From positions 62,001 through 126,000 of the forward strand of contig NZ_JNZO01000019.1 of NCBI RefSeq assembly GCF_000717595.1: a stretch of DNA of 64,000 nt, written 5' to 3'. Under the pieces are notes generated by a model. It saw only the letters and a list, made by a program, of their open reading frames with translations. It made no database searches and was not told the origin of the DNA. Positions 40,796-49,912 of this stretch are shown piece by piece. How positions within the stretch are numbered: position 1 is the first letter of the stretch; the number at the start of each line of letters is the position of its first letter. The DNA comes from Streptomyces flavochromogenes (GTDB lineage: Bacteria; Actinomycetota; Actinomycetes; Streptomycetales; Streptomycetaceae). The translations under genes and the position numbers were made by a program.

Positions 40796-42310
40796 TCAGA
40801 GCGTGATGCCCTGAAGCGACGCCCCCGGTTTCCCGCCCGGTTTCGCCTTCGCCTCCTCGTCCGGCTCCGCTCCCAGGGCCGGCGCGTACTCCGCCCAGGC
40901 CGCCGCCAGTCTCCGTACCGCCTCCGTGAGCACGTCCGGCGGCAGCAGGAAATGCAGCCGCAGGTGCCGGACGCTGCCGCCGAGGGCATCGGCGGTCGCA
41001 CCCGGCAGGACGGCCACCCCGTGCCGGAGGGCGACCTGGGCGAAGGAGACGCCGTCGCCGTGCGGGAGCCGCACCCAGAGGGTCTGGCCGCCGGTCGCCG
41101 GGGCGCAGGACCACGACGGGAGGAGCCGGGCGAGCTCGCCGCGCAGATGGGCGTGACCCGCGCGGAGGGTGCGCAGCCGGGCGGCCCGTACGGACCCGAG
41201 ATCGCCGAGGAGACGCACCGCGACCAGCTGGGACGGCACGTCGCAGCCCAGGTCGTGCAGGGCCTTCAGCCGGGCGAGGCGGGCGATCAGCGACGCCGGG
41301 CCGCGCACCCAGCCGATCCGCAGCCCGCCCCACACGACCTTGCTGAGCGAACCGACGGCGATCACCTCGCCGTACGCGGAGAGGGGCAGCGGCTCCCGCG
41401 CCGTGCCGAACGCCAGGTCGGCCAGCACCTCGTCGTCCACGAGCGGCACCCCCAGCGCGTTCGCCGCCTCGACGAGCCGGCGCCCGGCGAGCGGCGGGAG
41501 CACGGTGCCCGTGGGGTTCTGGAAGCGGGCCACCACGTAGGCCAGGGCGGGACGGTGCCGTTCCATCACCCGTACAGCCTCCGCCACGTCGAGCCCGTCC
41601 GGCCCGACGGCCACGGGCAGCGGCACGGCCGCGGCCTCCCGGAACAGATCGAGCGCCCCCGGATACGTCGGCGCCTCCACCAGCACCCCGTCCCCCGGCG
41701 CCAACAGCAGCCGGGCGAGCAGGGAAAGCCCCTGCTGCGCACCGGTGGTGACCAGGATCTGCCCGGGTCCGGTCGGAACGCCCCGCCCGGCGTACCGCGC
41801 GGCCACCGCCTCCCGCAGTACGCCGAGACCGGCCGGGTGGTAGCCGAGGTCCCCGCCCGGCAGGACGAGCGAGTGGTACGCCTCCGCCAGCTCGGGCGGC
41901 GGCTCCGCGGGGGCGGCGCAGCTCAGCAGGATGACGTCGTCCGGCGCCTCCAGGAGATGCAGGAACAGCGGGTTGGACGTCTCCGTCACGCGGGGCGCGT
42001 CCCCCGCCACGGCCGCCGCCGGCGCGAGCGCGGCCCGCGCGACCCGGGTCCCGCTGCCCTGCCGCCGTACGAGCCGCCCCTCCTGGCGCAGGGTGTCGTA
42101 CGCCGCGACCACCGTCGTACGGCCCACGGCCAGGGCCTTCGCGAGCCGCCGGTCGGGCGGCAGCAGGCTGCCCGGGGGCAGCGCACCCTCGTCGACGAGG
42201 CGGCGCAGCCGGGCCGCGAGCAGCAGGTAGAGGGGCCCGCGGCCGGCGGACCAGCGGCCGAGCCGCGAGACGAGGTCGTCGGGATCAGGAGAGTGGGCGA
42301 TTGGCTTCAT
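40796..42310 (-). CDS. MocR family regulator (GntR HTH fused to PLP aminotransferase domain)
   Basis: Protein of 504 residues. The GntR-type winged helix at about 25-90 (LPPGSLLPPDRRLAKALAVG, RTTVVAAYDTLRQEGRLVRR) is joined to a fold-type I aminotransferase domain with the PLP lysine in AVGSLSKVVWGGLRIGW and the NPTG motif in ARFQNPTGTVLPP. MocR proteins sense PLP or amino compounds and often activate a divergent gene. Here a trans-sulfuration-family PLP enzyme is divergent 63 bases away, with an inverted repeat between, so it is the likely target. The ATG at 42310 fits the family start. Confidence 0.9.
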   Translation of the reverse strand: MKPIAHSPDPDDLVSRLGRWSAGRGPLYLLLAARLRRLVDEGALPPGSLLPPDRRLAKALAVGRTTVVAAYDTLRQEGRLVRRQGSGTRVARAALAPAAAVAGDAPRVTETSNPLFLHLLEAPDDVILLSCAAPAEPPPELAEAYHSLVLPGGDLGYHPAGLGVLREAVAARYAGRGVPTGPGQILVTTGAQQGLSLLARLLLAPGDGVLVEAPTYPGALDLFREAAAVPLPVAVGPDGLDVAEAVRVMERHRPALAYVVARFQNPTGTVLPPLAGRRLVEAANALGVPLVDDEVLADLAFGTAREPLPLSAYGEVIAVGSLSKVVWGGLRIGWVRGPASLIARLARLKALHDLGCDVPSQLVAVRLLGDLGSVRAARLRTLRAGHAHLRGELARLLPSWSCAPATGGQTLWVRLPHGDGVSFAQVALRHGVAVLPGATADALGGSVRHLRLHFLLPPDVLTEAVRRLAAAWAEYAPALGAEPDEEAKAKPGGKPGASLQGITL

Positions 42311-42317
42311 GGCCGAA

Positions 42318-42335
42318 CCAATCTGCCGGGATTGG
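42318..42335. promoter_or_regulatory. Inverted repeat in MocR/PLP-enzyme divergent promoter
   Basis: CCAATC and GATTGG separated by six bases. It lies eight bases from the MocR start and overlaps TTGGAC (42332-42337), a possible -35 box for the + strand gene. Likely MocR operator. Confidence 0.5.
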
Positions 42336-42373
42336 ACCTGGGAAGACAAACGCGCTGTCCACAGACTGAGTTC

Positions 42374-43621
42374 ATGAGCACCGACTCCACGTCCGCCGTG
42401 TCCGCAGTCCCCGCCACGGCCTCCCCCACGGCCGCCTCCTCGTCGTCTCCCCGCCCCGAGACCCTCGCCGTCCACCCCCCGCACGTGGAGATCACCGGCA
42501 GCCGGCCCCTCGGCGTCCCGCTCCACCAGGGCCATGTCTTCGCCTTCGACTCGGCCGACGCCCTCGCCACCGCCTTCACCTCCACGGAGGCCTTCCTCTA
42601 CAGCCGCCACGGCAACCCCACCGTCCGCACCCTCGAGGACGCCGTCGCCCGCCTCGAAGGCGGCACCGCCGGCGTCTCCTTCGCCTCGGGCATGGGCGCG
42701 GTGAACGCCGTCCTCCTCGGCCTGCTCGGCAGCGGCGGCCACGTCATCGCCCAGACCTGCCTGTACGGCGGCACGTACGCGGTCCTCACCGACCTCGCCA
42801 CGCGCTGGGGCGTCGACGTCACCTACGTCTCCGGCACCGACCCGGAGGAGGTCCGGGCGGCGCTGCGCCCCGAGACCCGGCTGCTCTACCTGGAGACCAT
42901 CGCCAACCCGACCACCCGGGTCTCCGACGTGCCCGCGCTCGCCGCCGTCGCCGCCGAGGCCGGGGTCCCGGTCGCCGTCGACAACACCTTCGCCTCGCCG
43001 CTCCTCTTCCGGCCGCTCGACCACGGCGCCGACATCGTCATCCACTCCGCGACCAAGTACCTGTCCGGGCACGCGGACGTCCTCGGCGGCCTCGCCGTCT
43101 TCAAGGACGCCGGGCTGTACGGGCGGATCCGCCACCACGCGGTCGAACAGGGCGCGTCCACCGACCCGTTCGCCGCCTGGCTCACCCTGCGCGGCATGCA
43201 GACCCTCTCCCTGCGCATGGAGCGCCAGTGCGCGAGCGCCGCCGATCTGGCGGCCAGGCTCGCCGCGCACCCGGCGGTGGCGGCCGTACGCCACCCCGCC
43301 CTCGCCGACCACCCGGACCGGGCGATCGCCGCGCGCCTGCTGCCCGACGGGGGAGGCGGCGTGATCTCGGTCGACCTGGCGGGTGGCCGGGAGGCGGGCC
43401 GCACCTTCGTCGAGGCGGTCCGGCTCGCCTCCCTCAGCGTCTCCCTCGGCGATGTGAAGACCCTGGTGATGCACCCGGCCTCCACCTCCCACCACCAGCT
43501 CGACGCGACGGCCCTGGAAGCGGCGGGGATCGGCCCCGGCACGGTCAGGATCTCCATCGGCATCGAACACGTCGAGGACCTGTGGGCGGACCTGGAGCAG
43601 GCGCTGGAGAAGGCCGTCTAG
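42374..43621 (+). CDS. Cys/Met metabolism PLP-dependent enzyme (trans-sulfuration family)
   Basis: Protein of 415 residues of the cystathionine gamma-synthase/gamma-lyase/O-acetylhomoserine sulfhydrylase family. After a 40-residue low-complexity leader it shows YSRHGNPTVRTLEDAVARLE, the substrate Tyr/Arg region, VAVDNTFASPLLFRPLDHGA and the PLP Schiff-base lysine in IHSATKYLSGHADVLGG; the C-domain has HPASTSHHQLD and RISIGIEHVEDL. Members perform beta- or gamma-elimination or replacement on Cys/Met-type substrates; methionine gamma-lyase and O-acetylhomoserine sulfhydrylase are both possible. The divergent MocR gene is its probable regulator. Confidence 0.85.
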   Translation: MSTDSTSAVSAVPATASPTAASSSSPRPETLAVHPPHVEITGSRPLGVPLHQGHVFAFDSADALATAFTSTEAFLYSRHGNPTVRTLEDAVARLEGGTAGVSFASGMGAVNAVLLGLLGSGGHVIAQTCLYGGTYAVLTDLATRWGVDVTYVSGTDPEEVRAALRPETRLLYLETIANPTTRVSDVPALAAVAAEAGVPVAVDNTFASPLLFRPLDHGADIVIHSATKYLSGHADVLGGLAVFKDAGLYGRIRHHAVEQGASTDPFAAWLTLRGMQTLSLRMERQCASAADLAARLAAHPAVAAVRHPALADHPDRAIAARLLPDGGGGVISVDLAGGREAGRTFVEAVRLASLSVSLGDVKTLVMHPASTSHHQLDATALEAAGIGPGTVRISIGIEHVEDLWADLEQALEKAV

Positions 43622-43633
43622 GCGTCCGCCGCG

Positions 43634-44125
43634 TCAGTCCTCCCGCTCCCGCTCGGCCATCCGGATCACGCACACCGCGACAGCGACGAGCAGCGCGGCG
43701 TCCGCGTCCTCGCGGATCACGTTCACCGCGTAGGTCTCGCGGACGTGGAACCACTGCCGGGAGATGTGGGCCAGGAGTTCACCCTCGTACTCGACGGTGA
43801 ACTCCCGGTCCAGGATCCGGCCGCTGACGTCGAGCTCCGTGCCCTCGACCAGCGTCACCCGGTAGTGGTTGCGCAGCAGCGAGAGCCGCTTGCGGCGGAC
43901 GGTCGCGAGCGGCCGCTCGCCGCGCTCGATCGTCATGGCGTCCCGCAGGCTGAACATCTTCTGCCGCAGGGTGATCAGGACCTGCCCGTCGGGGTCCTTC
44001 AGCTCCAGGGTGTCGCGCAGGCGCAGGGCCTTGCCGTCGACGAGGAAGGCGTGGCGGCCCTGCTCGTCCTCGATCCAGTAGTCGTCGCCGATCGCGAAGA
44101 TCTTGTCCCGTACGAGATATTTCAC
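43634..44125 (-). CDS. LURP-one-related (YxjI-like) protein
   Basis: Protein of 163 residues with the LURP-one beta-barrel pattern: VRDKIFAIGDDYWIEDEQGR, LELKDPDGQVLITLRQKMFS, ERGERPLATVRRKRL and RDREFTVEYEGELLAHISRQ-like strands. The fold is related to tubby C-domains; function is unknown in bacteria. GTG 44125 lacks a ribosome site but CAGCAT lies six bases before it, so it may be leaderless. It converges with the PLP enzyme over a 12-base gap. Confidence 0.82.
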   Translation of the reverse strand: MKYLVRDKIFAIGDDYWIEDEQGRHAFLVDGKALRLRDTLELKDPDGQVLITLRQKMFSLRDAMTIERGERPLATVRRKRLSLLRNHYRVTLVEGTELDVSGRILDREFTVEYEGELLAHISRQWFHVRETYAVNVIREDADAALLVAVAVCVIRMAERERED

Positions 44126-44303
44126 GCCGTTATGCTGCCCGCGCGTCCGGTGTCTCTCACCCGGATCCCACCCGGATCCCACCCGGATCTCCCGGGGATC
44201 TCACCCTGACGTGTTCACCCGAAACACCGGGTCGGCCATCCGCACGGCACCCCCGACGTACACGCGTGATCCGGCATTCACACCCGGATGGCAAGCTTGA
44301 ACC

Positions 44304-46109
44304 ATGAACGATGCCGCTTCGGCGCCCACTCCCGCGCCCGCGTCCCGCCGTGCCCGTGTCCGCGCCCCCGAGCTGATCGGCAAGGGTGGCTGGCTGAACA
44401 CGGGCGGGGACGATCTGACCCTCGCCGACCTGCGAGGAAAGATCGTTCTGCTCGACTTCTGGACCTTCTGCTGTGTGAACTGCCTCCACGTGCTCGACGA
44501 GCTGCGCGACCTGGAGGAGAAGCACCGCGACACGCTCGTCATCGTCGGCGTGCACTCGCCGAAGTTCGTCCACGAGGCCGAGCACCAGGCCGTCGTCGAC
44601 GCCGTCGAGCGGTACGAGGTGCACCACCCCGTCCTCGACGACCCGGAGCTCGCGACGTGGAAGCAGTACGCCGTGCGCGCGTGGCCGACGCTCGTCGTGA
44701 TCGACCCCGAGGGGTACGTCGTCGCCCAGCACGCGGGTGAGGGGCACGCCAACGCGATCCGGACGCTCGTCGAGGAGCTGGAGGCCGAGCACGAGGCCAA
44801 GGGGACCCTGCGGCGCGGCGACGGACCGTACGTGGCGCCCGAGCCCGTCGCCACCGACCTGCGCTTCCCGGGCAAGGCGATCCTTCTGCCCTCCGGGAAC
44901 CTCCTGGTCTCCGACACCACCCGGCACCAGCTCGTCGAGCTGGCCGCCGACGGCGAGACCGTCGTACGGCGGATCGGCGAGGGCGTCTTCCGGGAGCCGC
45001 AGGGCCTCACGCAGCTGCCCGACGGCACCGTCGTCGTCGCGGACACCGTGAACCACGCCCTGCGCGTCCTCGACCCGGCGACCGGCGCGATCGAGCGGAT
45101 CGCCGGCACCGGGAAGCAGTGGTGGCAGGGCTCCCCCACGTCCGGGCCCGCCCTGGACGTCGACCTGTCCTCGCCGTGGGACGTCGCCTGGTGGCAGGGC
45201 AAGGTGTGGATCGCCATGGCCGGCGTCCACCAGCTGTGGACGTACGACCCGGCCACCAAGACCGTCGAGGTCGCGGCCGGCACCACCAACGAGGGGCTCG
45301 TCGACGGGCCCGCCGCCGAGGCCTGGTTCGCGCAGCCCTCCGGGCTCGCCGCCACCGAGGACCGGCTGTGGGTCGCCGACTCCGAGACCAGCGCGCTGCG
45401 CTGGGTCGACACGGAGGGCGTGGTCCACACCGCCGTCGGCACCGGACTCTTCGACTTCGGCCACCGCGACGGCGCCGCCGGCCAGGCCCTGCTCCAGCAC
45501 CCGCTGGGCGTGACGGCCCTCCCGGACGGCTCGGTCGCGGTCTCCGACACGTACAACCACGCCCTGCGCCGCTACGACCCGGCGTCCGGCGAGGTGACGA
45601 CGCTCGCCACGGACCTGCGCGAGCCCAGCGACGCGGTCCTCGTCGACGGCGACATCGTGGTCGTCGAGTCCGCCCGGCACCGGCTGACCCGGCTGCGTCT
45701 CCCCGAGGAGGCCGTCCGGGTCGAGGCCGTCGCCCACCGCACCCGCCGCGAGGCCACCGAGGTCGCCCCGGGCCGCCTCCGTCTGGACGTGGTCTTCCAG
45801 GCGCCCACCGGCCAGAAGCTGGACGAGCGGTACGGCCCCTCGACCCGCCTCCTGGTCTCCTCGACCCCGCCGGAACTGCTCCTCGCGGGCGAGGGCACGG
45901 GCACGGACCTCTTCCGCGAGCTCGACCTCGACCCCGAGCTCACCGAGGGCGTCCTGCACGTCTCGGCCATGGCCGCGTCCTGCGACGACGACCCGGCGAA
46001 CGAGTACCCGGCCTGCCACGTCCACCAGCAGGACTGGGGCGTCCCGGTGAAGATCACGGAGGCGGGTGTGTCCCGGCTGCCGCTGATCCTGGCCGGTATG
46101 GACGCGTAG
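44304..46109 (+). CDS. Thioredoxin-like protein with NHL beta-propeller
   Basis: Protein of 601 residues. The N-terminal thioredoxin/TlpA-like domain (25-160) has the redox motif WTFCCVNC (Cys57-Val-Asn-Cys60) and the cis-Pro segment RAWPTLVVIDPEG. NHL repeats follow, forming a propeller (about 190-480; QGLTQLPDGTVVVADTVNHA, LWVADSETSALRWVD), then a C-terminal domain related to the thiol:disulfide interchange region. There is no signal peptide, so it is cytosolic. It resembles human NHLRC2. Redox partner unknown. It ends face to face with the small membrane protein gene, whose stop codon begins on the next base. Confidence 0.87.
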   Translation: MNDAASAPTPAPASRRARVRAPELIGKGGWLNTGGDDLTLADLRGKIVLLDFWTFCCVNCLHVLDELRDLEEKHRDTLVIVGVHSPKFVHEAEHQAVVDAVERYEVHHPVLDDPELATWKQYAVRAWPTLVVIDPEGYVVAQHAGEGHANAIRTLVEELEAEHEAKGTLRRGDGPYVAPEPVATDLRFPGKAILLPSGNLLVSDTTRHQLVELAADGETVVRRIGEGVFREPQGLTQLPDGTVVVADTVNHALRVLDPATGAIERIAGTGKQWWQGSPTSGPALDVDLSSPWDVAWWQGKVWIAMAGVHQLWTYDPATKTVEVAAGTTNEGLVDGPAAEAWFAQPSGLAATEDRLWVADSETSALRWVDTEGVVHTAVGTGLFDFGHRDGAAGQALLQHPLGVTALPDGSVAVSDTYNHALRRYDPASGEVTTLATDLREPSDAVLVDGDIVVVESARHRLTRLRLPEEAVRVEAVAHRTRREATEVAPGRLRLDVVFQAPTGQKLDERYGPSTRLLVSSTPPELLLAGEGTGTDLFRELDLDPELTEGVLHVSAMAASCDDDPANEYPACHVHQQDWGVPVKITEAGVSRLPLILAGMDA

Positions 46110-46454
46110 TCAGCGGACGAGACCCTGATGCCTGGACGGCCGCCCGGCGGCGGCGTCCAGGCACCCGTCCACCCAGGCGGCCGGGTCGTGCACGGCCCGG
46201 TCGCCGCCCATGCCCTGCCGCTCCATGAGCGCGCACTCCCCGGCGAGCAGCGCCTTCGTCCGCGAGCCGTCCACGTCGTACCCGCGGATCCGGGACGCCA
46301 TGATGAAGCCGCCCTCGTAGGCGATGTCCGTCCCCCACGGCGGCCGGTCGTTGTACGTGCCGATCAACACCCCCGCCGCCGCCGTGGCGACCACGACGGC
46401 GCCCCCGACACCCGCGAAGAACCTGCCCCGGGAGGGCCCCTCATGACGATGCAT
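46110..46454 (-). CDS. Small single-pass membrane protein of unknown function
   Basis: Protein of 114 residues. Basic N-terminus, one membrane helix at about 11-32 (FFAGVGGAVVVATAAAGVLI), then a soluble external part with ECALMERQGMGGDRA and a second Cys in WVDGCLDAA, possibly a disulfide pair. No known domain. ATG 46454 with AGGG about nine bases upstream. The stop codon directly abuts that of the thioredoxin gene. It lies at the edge of the accessory segment and by codon bias still looks like core sequence. Confidence 0.65.
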   Translation of the reverse strand: MHRHEGPSRGRFFAGVGGAVVVATAAAGVLIGTYNDRPPWGTDIAYEGGFIMASRIRGYDVDGSRTKALLAGECALMERQGMGGDRAVHDPAAWVDGCLDAAAGRPSRHQGLVR

Positions 46455-46507
46455 GAGGCGACCCTGCCAAGCGGCACCTTTCGCGGATGTTTCGCGACCG
46501 GGGCCGC

Positions 46508-48835
46508 CTACTCCGCGTAGGTGTCCTCGTCGTCCACCACGTCGTACGGATCCTCGCCCAGGTCGTCGGCCGGGGTCCTGCGCCGCAGGTTCTCCACGTC
46601 GGTCTGGATGCCCAGGAGCAGCTTGTGGAGGTCGTCGAGCGTGCTCAGTGGCGCGAGCGGGGTGTGCTCGCCGACCTCCGGCTCCAGGGCGAGGAGGCGG
46701 TCCATGGCGTCCCGGGCAGCCAGCACATGGAGGCGCAGATCCTTGCGGTGCTCGGCCGCCCGCTGGCTCGGGGGCACGGGCGTGTCGAAGGTCCTGGGCG
46801 GGGGAATGGCGCCGGAGGCCGGGGTGCCGTCCTCGGGGAACTGTCCTTCGAACTCGGGAATCCAGTCCGGATCGGCGTCCGAGCCGCCCTCCTCGTTAGA
46901 GGGGGAGGAGGACGGAGCCTGCTGGGTGGCGGGAGCGGGGCCGGGGACCACGGGCTTCTTGACTCGGTCCGGGTCGGACGCGGCGACGACGTCCCACTCG
47001 TAGAGCAGCACCGGAACGCCGTCCGCGGTCCGCGCGATCTTGTCCTCCGCCGTCAGATCGACCTGGAAGTAGGCGTAGGGCTTCTCGTCGGACTCGGCCG
47101 TCTCCCTCCCGGTGAGGCTCTGCCTGGTGACCGAGTTCAGCGGCAGGTCGTCGGCCCGGAAGGTGTTGGCGGCTGTCGCCAGGGTCCAGAGGCCCAGCTC
47201 GTTGCCCTCACGGGACAGCCCTTCGATGACGACGCTGGTGTCGGCCCGGAACGGGACTCCGCTCTTCTCCTTCGGCGCGTCGAGCGACGAGCCGACGTTT
47301 CGCGTGAGCAGTTTGTCCGCGATCAGCGCCACACCGCCGGCCACGGCCAGCGTGCAGCGGGCGTTGACGTCCCCGAGCAGGGCCGGCTCCACCAGCGTGG
47401 TGAAGTCGTCCGTGGGCACGGGATCCCATTCGCCGGTGACCACGGCGGCAAGCACGCCGCCGTTGCTCCACGCGTTGCGCGCGGTCTTGGTGACCAGGCT
47501 CTTCCGCGAGCGCCACGGCAGGTCGATCATCGGTCCGAGCAGGCCGCCGAAGGCCTTCATGGCCATACGCTTGCCGCCCTTGATGGCCTTGGCCTGGTCT
47601 TTGAGCGCCTCAAGCAGGTCGGGCTTGGTCAGGGCGCTGACCAAGTAGACGGCGCGCCAGAGTGCGGTGCCCGGAGGGCGCCCGGTGCTGCCGAACACCT
47701 CAGGGAGGTCGGCCACGGGGATGCGGCCGACAGCGAGCCCGTACACGTCCTGGAGGTCGGAGGTGCTCCAGCGAGGATCTCCGATCTGGATGACTCGCTT
47801 GAGCGCACGCGTGATGACCTCCACGTTCTGGGCGGCGGTGTCCCACTGCCTGAACTCGACGTGGATCGAAGCGAGTACGGAGCGGATGGCGTCGTCGAAG
47901 AGGTCTTCCGGAGACAGCAGACGCCCCGTGTGCCCGTCGACGCCGACGGCGATCTGAGCCGGCACGGCGTAGGACTGGAAGATCTGGGCAGCGCGCGGTC
48001 CGGGCACCTCTCCCTTGATCTCCGCGTCGAACTCCTCCCGGAGCTTCGCTCGCCATGACGCTCGGGAGTCCGCCAGACGTTTTCCCAGGTCAGAGCCGTT
48101 TTCTTGGGCTGAGGCGACCGAGATGCCGCCGAGGAGAGCGTCCGTGGCCGTCGTGGCGACGGTGCTCGGTTCCTCGCCCGGCCCGGCGTACACGGACCAG
48201 GTGCTCGCGAGCCGGGTGATGCCGTCCCGTACCACGAGCACCTCGACCGGATCGGTGCCGTCCTCGAACGTGATCCTGACCGGATGGACGATCAGGTTGC
48301 GGGTCACCGACCGGGTCAGGATCGACTGGGCGTAGCTGTTGATCGACAGCGTGGAGTTGATGGTCTGCCACATGTGATCCCGCAGGTGGGCGAAACTTTC
48401 GTAGCGGTACTCGACGATCGCGCTCGGCTGTCCGTCGTGGGTCAGGCCCTGGACCTGGGGGTCGGGGACCTCCATGACCGACATGCCGGTGCGTGGCTGG
48501 ATGCCGGGGAACAGCTCACTCGTCAGGACGCGGGTCCCGGCCGAGCGGAGTGTGGCGCCCTCGACGTTCTCGGCCATGAGGATGCCGGTGGGGTCGCTCG
48601 GGGTGGGGCGGAGCTGGACGGCCAGGGCGTCGGGGTGGGTCGTGGCACGGGCTATGGCGGCCCAGGCGCCGTCCGGAAGCTGAATCCCCGGGTTGCTCAG
48701 CGCGGCGGAGAGGACGGCGCTCTGCTGCTCGGCGGTCGGCTCCTGGGGGAGCTGGCGGGCGATGTTGGCAACCTGGACGGTTTCCCCTTCCCAGGGGACG
48801 TCCAGAGTGAGAGTGGTGGTCGGGCCTGTGGACAC
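46508..48835 (-). CDS. Large uncharacterised protein with ParB-N-like segment (accessory)
   Basis: Protein of 775 residues, no signal peptide, no obvious membrane span. Residues about 168-215 read like a ParB/sulfiredoxin-type N-domain: SYAQSILTRS, then LIVHPVRITF and VVRDGITRLAS, matching the usual order 'elaeSI...G...PI.V...dG.rRL.A'. The canonical GERR is here GITR. The remainder, helical to about 590, has FRADTSVVIEGLSREGNELG; an acidic Pro/Ser linker (about 615-690) and a C-terminal helical, coiled-coil-like end follow. GTG 48835 has a perfect AAGGAGG eight bases upstream. Function unknown; DNA- or nucleotide-related activity is a hypothesis only. It is downstream of the 232-residue gene across a 21-bp hairpin. 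Confidence 0.65.
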   Translation of the reverse strand: MSTGPTTTLTLDVPWEGETVQVANIARQLPQEPTAEQQSAVLSAALSNPGIQLPDGAWAAIARATTHPDALAVQLRPTPSDPTGILMAENVEGATLRSAGTRVLTSELFPGIQPRTGMSVMEVPDPQVQGLTHDGQPSAIVEYRYESFAHLRDHMWQTINSTLSINSYAQSILTRSVTRNLIVHPVRITFEDGTDPVEVLVVRDGITRLASTWSVYAGPGEEPSTVATTATDALLGGISVASAQENGSDLGKRLADSRASWRAKLREEFDAEIKGEVPGPRAAQIFQSYAVPAQIAVGVDGHTGRLLSPEDLFDDAIRSVLASIHVEFRQWDTAAQNVEVITRALKRVIQIGDPRWSTSDLQDVYGLAVGRIPVADLPEVFGSTGRPPGTALWRAVYLVSALTKPDLLEALKDQAKAIKGGKRMAMKAFGGLLGPMIDLPWRSRKSLVTKTARNAWSNGGVLAAVVTGEWDPVPTDDFTTLVEPALLGDVNARCTLAVAGGVALIADKLLTRNVGSSLDAPKEKSGVPFRADTSVVIEGLSREGNELGLWTLATAANTFRADDLPLNSVTRQSLTGRETAESDEKPYAYFQVDLTAEDKIARTADGVPVLLYEWDVVAASDPDRVKKPVVPGPAPATQQAPSSSPSNEEGGSDADPDWIPEFEGQFPEDGTPASGAIPPPRTFDTPVPPSQRAAEHRKDLRLHVLAARDAMDRLLALEPEVGEHTPLAPLSTLDDLHKLLLGIQTDVENLRRRTPADDLGEDPYDVVDDEDTYAE

Positions 48836-48883
48836 GGTGGTGACCTCCTTGATGGAGAGGCAGTGGGGAACGAGTACGGCGAG

Positions 48884-48934
48884 CGCCCCTCCGGGCGGCG
48901 GCGAGGCAGGTGATCGCCGCCGCCCGGAGGGGCG
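48884..48934 (-). terminator. 21-bp perfect hairpin between the two accessory genes
   Basis: Stem of 21 perfect pairs with a 9-base loop, 10 bases after the 232-residue gene's stop and 49 bases before the start of the 775-residue gene. No U-tract. It acts as a terminator or as an attenuator setting the ratio of the two products. Confidence 0.7.
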
Positions 48935-48943
48935 TTGTGCGTG

Positions 48944-49642
48944 CTAGAGCTCGATCGGGGACTCGGCACCCGGCGGCGGCGACGAGGGCCGTCGCGGGTC
49001 GTCTGTCGTGGCCGGACGGTGGAGGTACTGGTGGCTCGCCCAGGCGTGGTCCCGCGCAAGGTCGACGGGAAGCAGGGTGTCGGCCTCGGAACAAGGCAGC
49101 CCGGCGAGCAGCGGGGAGCCGGGCGGAAGAAGGACCGTACGGTGCTGGGTGAGGTGGTACCCGACGGGGGCGCCGCCCCGCACGCGCATGAGGGCGAGGG
49201 TCGTAGCCCCGTCGGTGAGGCGGTTGGCGATCCTCGCCATAGCCCGCAGGAAGGCCTGCTCCTCGTGGGTCTCCCGCATGTGGAAGACGGTCGTCCTGGC
49301 GGCGGTGAGGGAGGCCAGGGTCCGGAAGAACTCAGCCGGGGGGCCGCCGAAGGGGCCCGGGCGGGGCCGCCTCATCACCTTCAGGTGCAACGTCAACCGG
49401 TCCAGGAAGGCGGGGAGTTCATCGGCCGCGAGCGAAATGGCGGAGAGGGTGGCCCGTCCCCGCCAGCGCGAGTAGCCCATGGCGTGGAAGGACGGGGGCG
49501 GGGCGTCTCGCGCAGGGGGCAACTGGACGTCGATCATCCGCTTCATGACGTGGTGCGACGGCGCGGATTCCGGCGTGAGACCGGTGGAGGCCTCGGTCGA
49601 GTCGTGCTCGCCGAGGCGGGGGGTGTGCGGTGCGGAGCTCAT
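48944..49642 (-). CDS. Uncharacterised accessory protein
   Basis: Protein of 232 residues, soluble. A Pro/Ser-rich start, then a helical core (ATLSAISLAADELPAFLDRL, FFRTLASLTAARTTVFHMRE, EEQAFLRAMARIANRLTDGA) and a Pro/Ser-rich end. ATG 49642 has GGAGG eight bases upstream, giving a clear start; a longer in-frame ATG lacks one. No family recognised. It is upstream of, and in the same direction as, the 775-residue gene, with a hairpin between. The 270 bases upstream (49643-49912) hold no convincing gene and are less G+C rich than the flanks. Confidence 0.6.
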   Translation of the reverse strand: MSSAPHTPRLGEHDSTEASTGLTPESAPSHHVMKRMIDVQLPPARDAPPPSFHAMGYSRWRGRATLSAISLAADELPAFLDRLTLHLKVMRRPRPGPFGGPPAEFFRTLASLTAARTTVFHMRETHEEQAFLRAMARIANRLTDGATTLALMRVRGGAPVGYHLTQHRTVLLPPGSPLLAGLPCSEADTLLPVDLARDHAWASHQYLHRPATTDDPRRPSSPPPGAESPIEL

Positions 49643-49912
49643 GATGGGCGCCTCCGGGGCTCTACGGGGCGCCGACCGCACGCAACACGCCGTGCAATGA
49701 GCCCAGTTGGATAGTGCGACTGCCCTATGAGCGTGGCACGGTCGCGATCTGGGGCGCAACGGCTAATCAGGTTATGGCCGGAACCTAAGCACCTTGAGAT
49801 TTCCCCCTCATCTTCAGGCGTCCTGGTGAGACGACATGGCAAAGGTAACTCGCCGCTCAGGGGCAGCACATGTAAATACGCCACCGTCTATGGCATGCAG
49901 ACGCCGCCGTAG

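Noticed and set aside
44157..44200. Operator array before the thioredoxin/NHL gene
   Set aside because: Three copies of CACCCGGATCC are a simple GC-rich slippage repeat without symmetry of operator type.
49727..49912. 61-codon plus-strand frame in the gap before the 113-residue gene
   Set aside because: No ribosome site, no domain and no good codon bias; the overlapping minus-strand frame (49639-49884) is equally weak.
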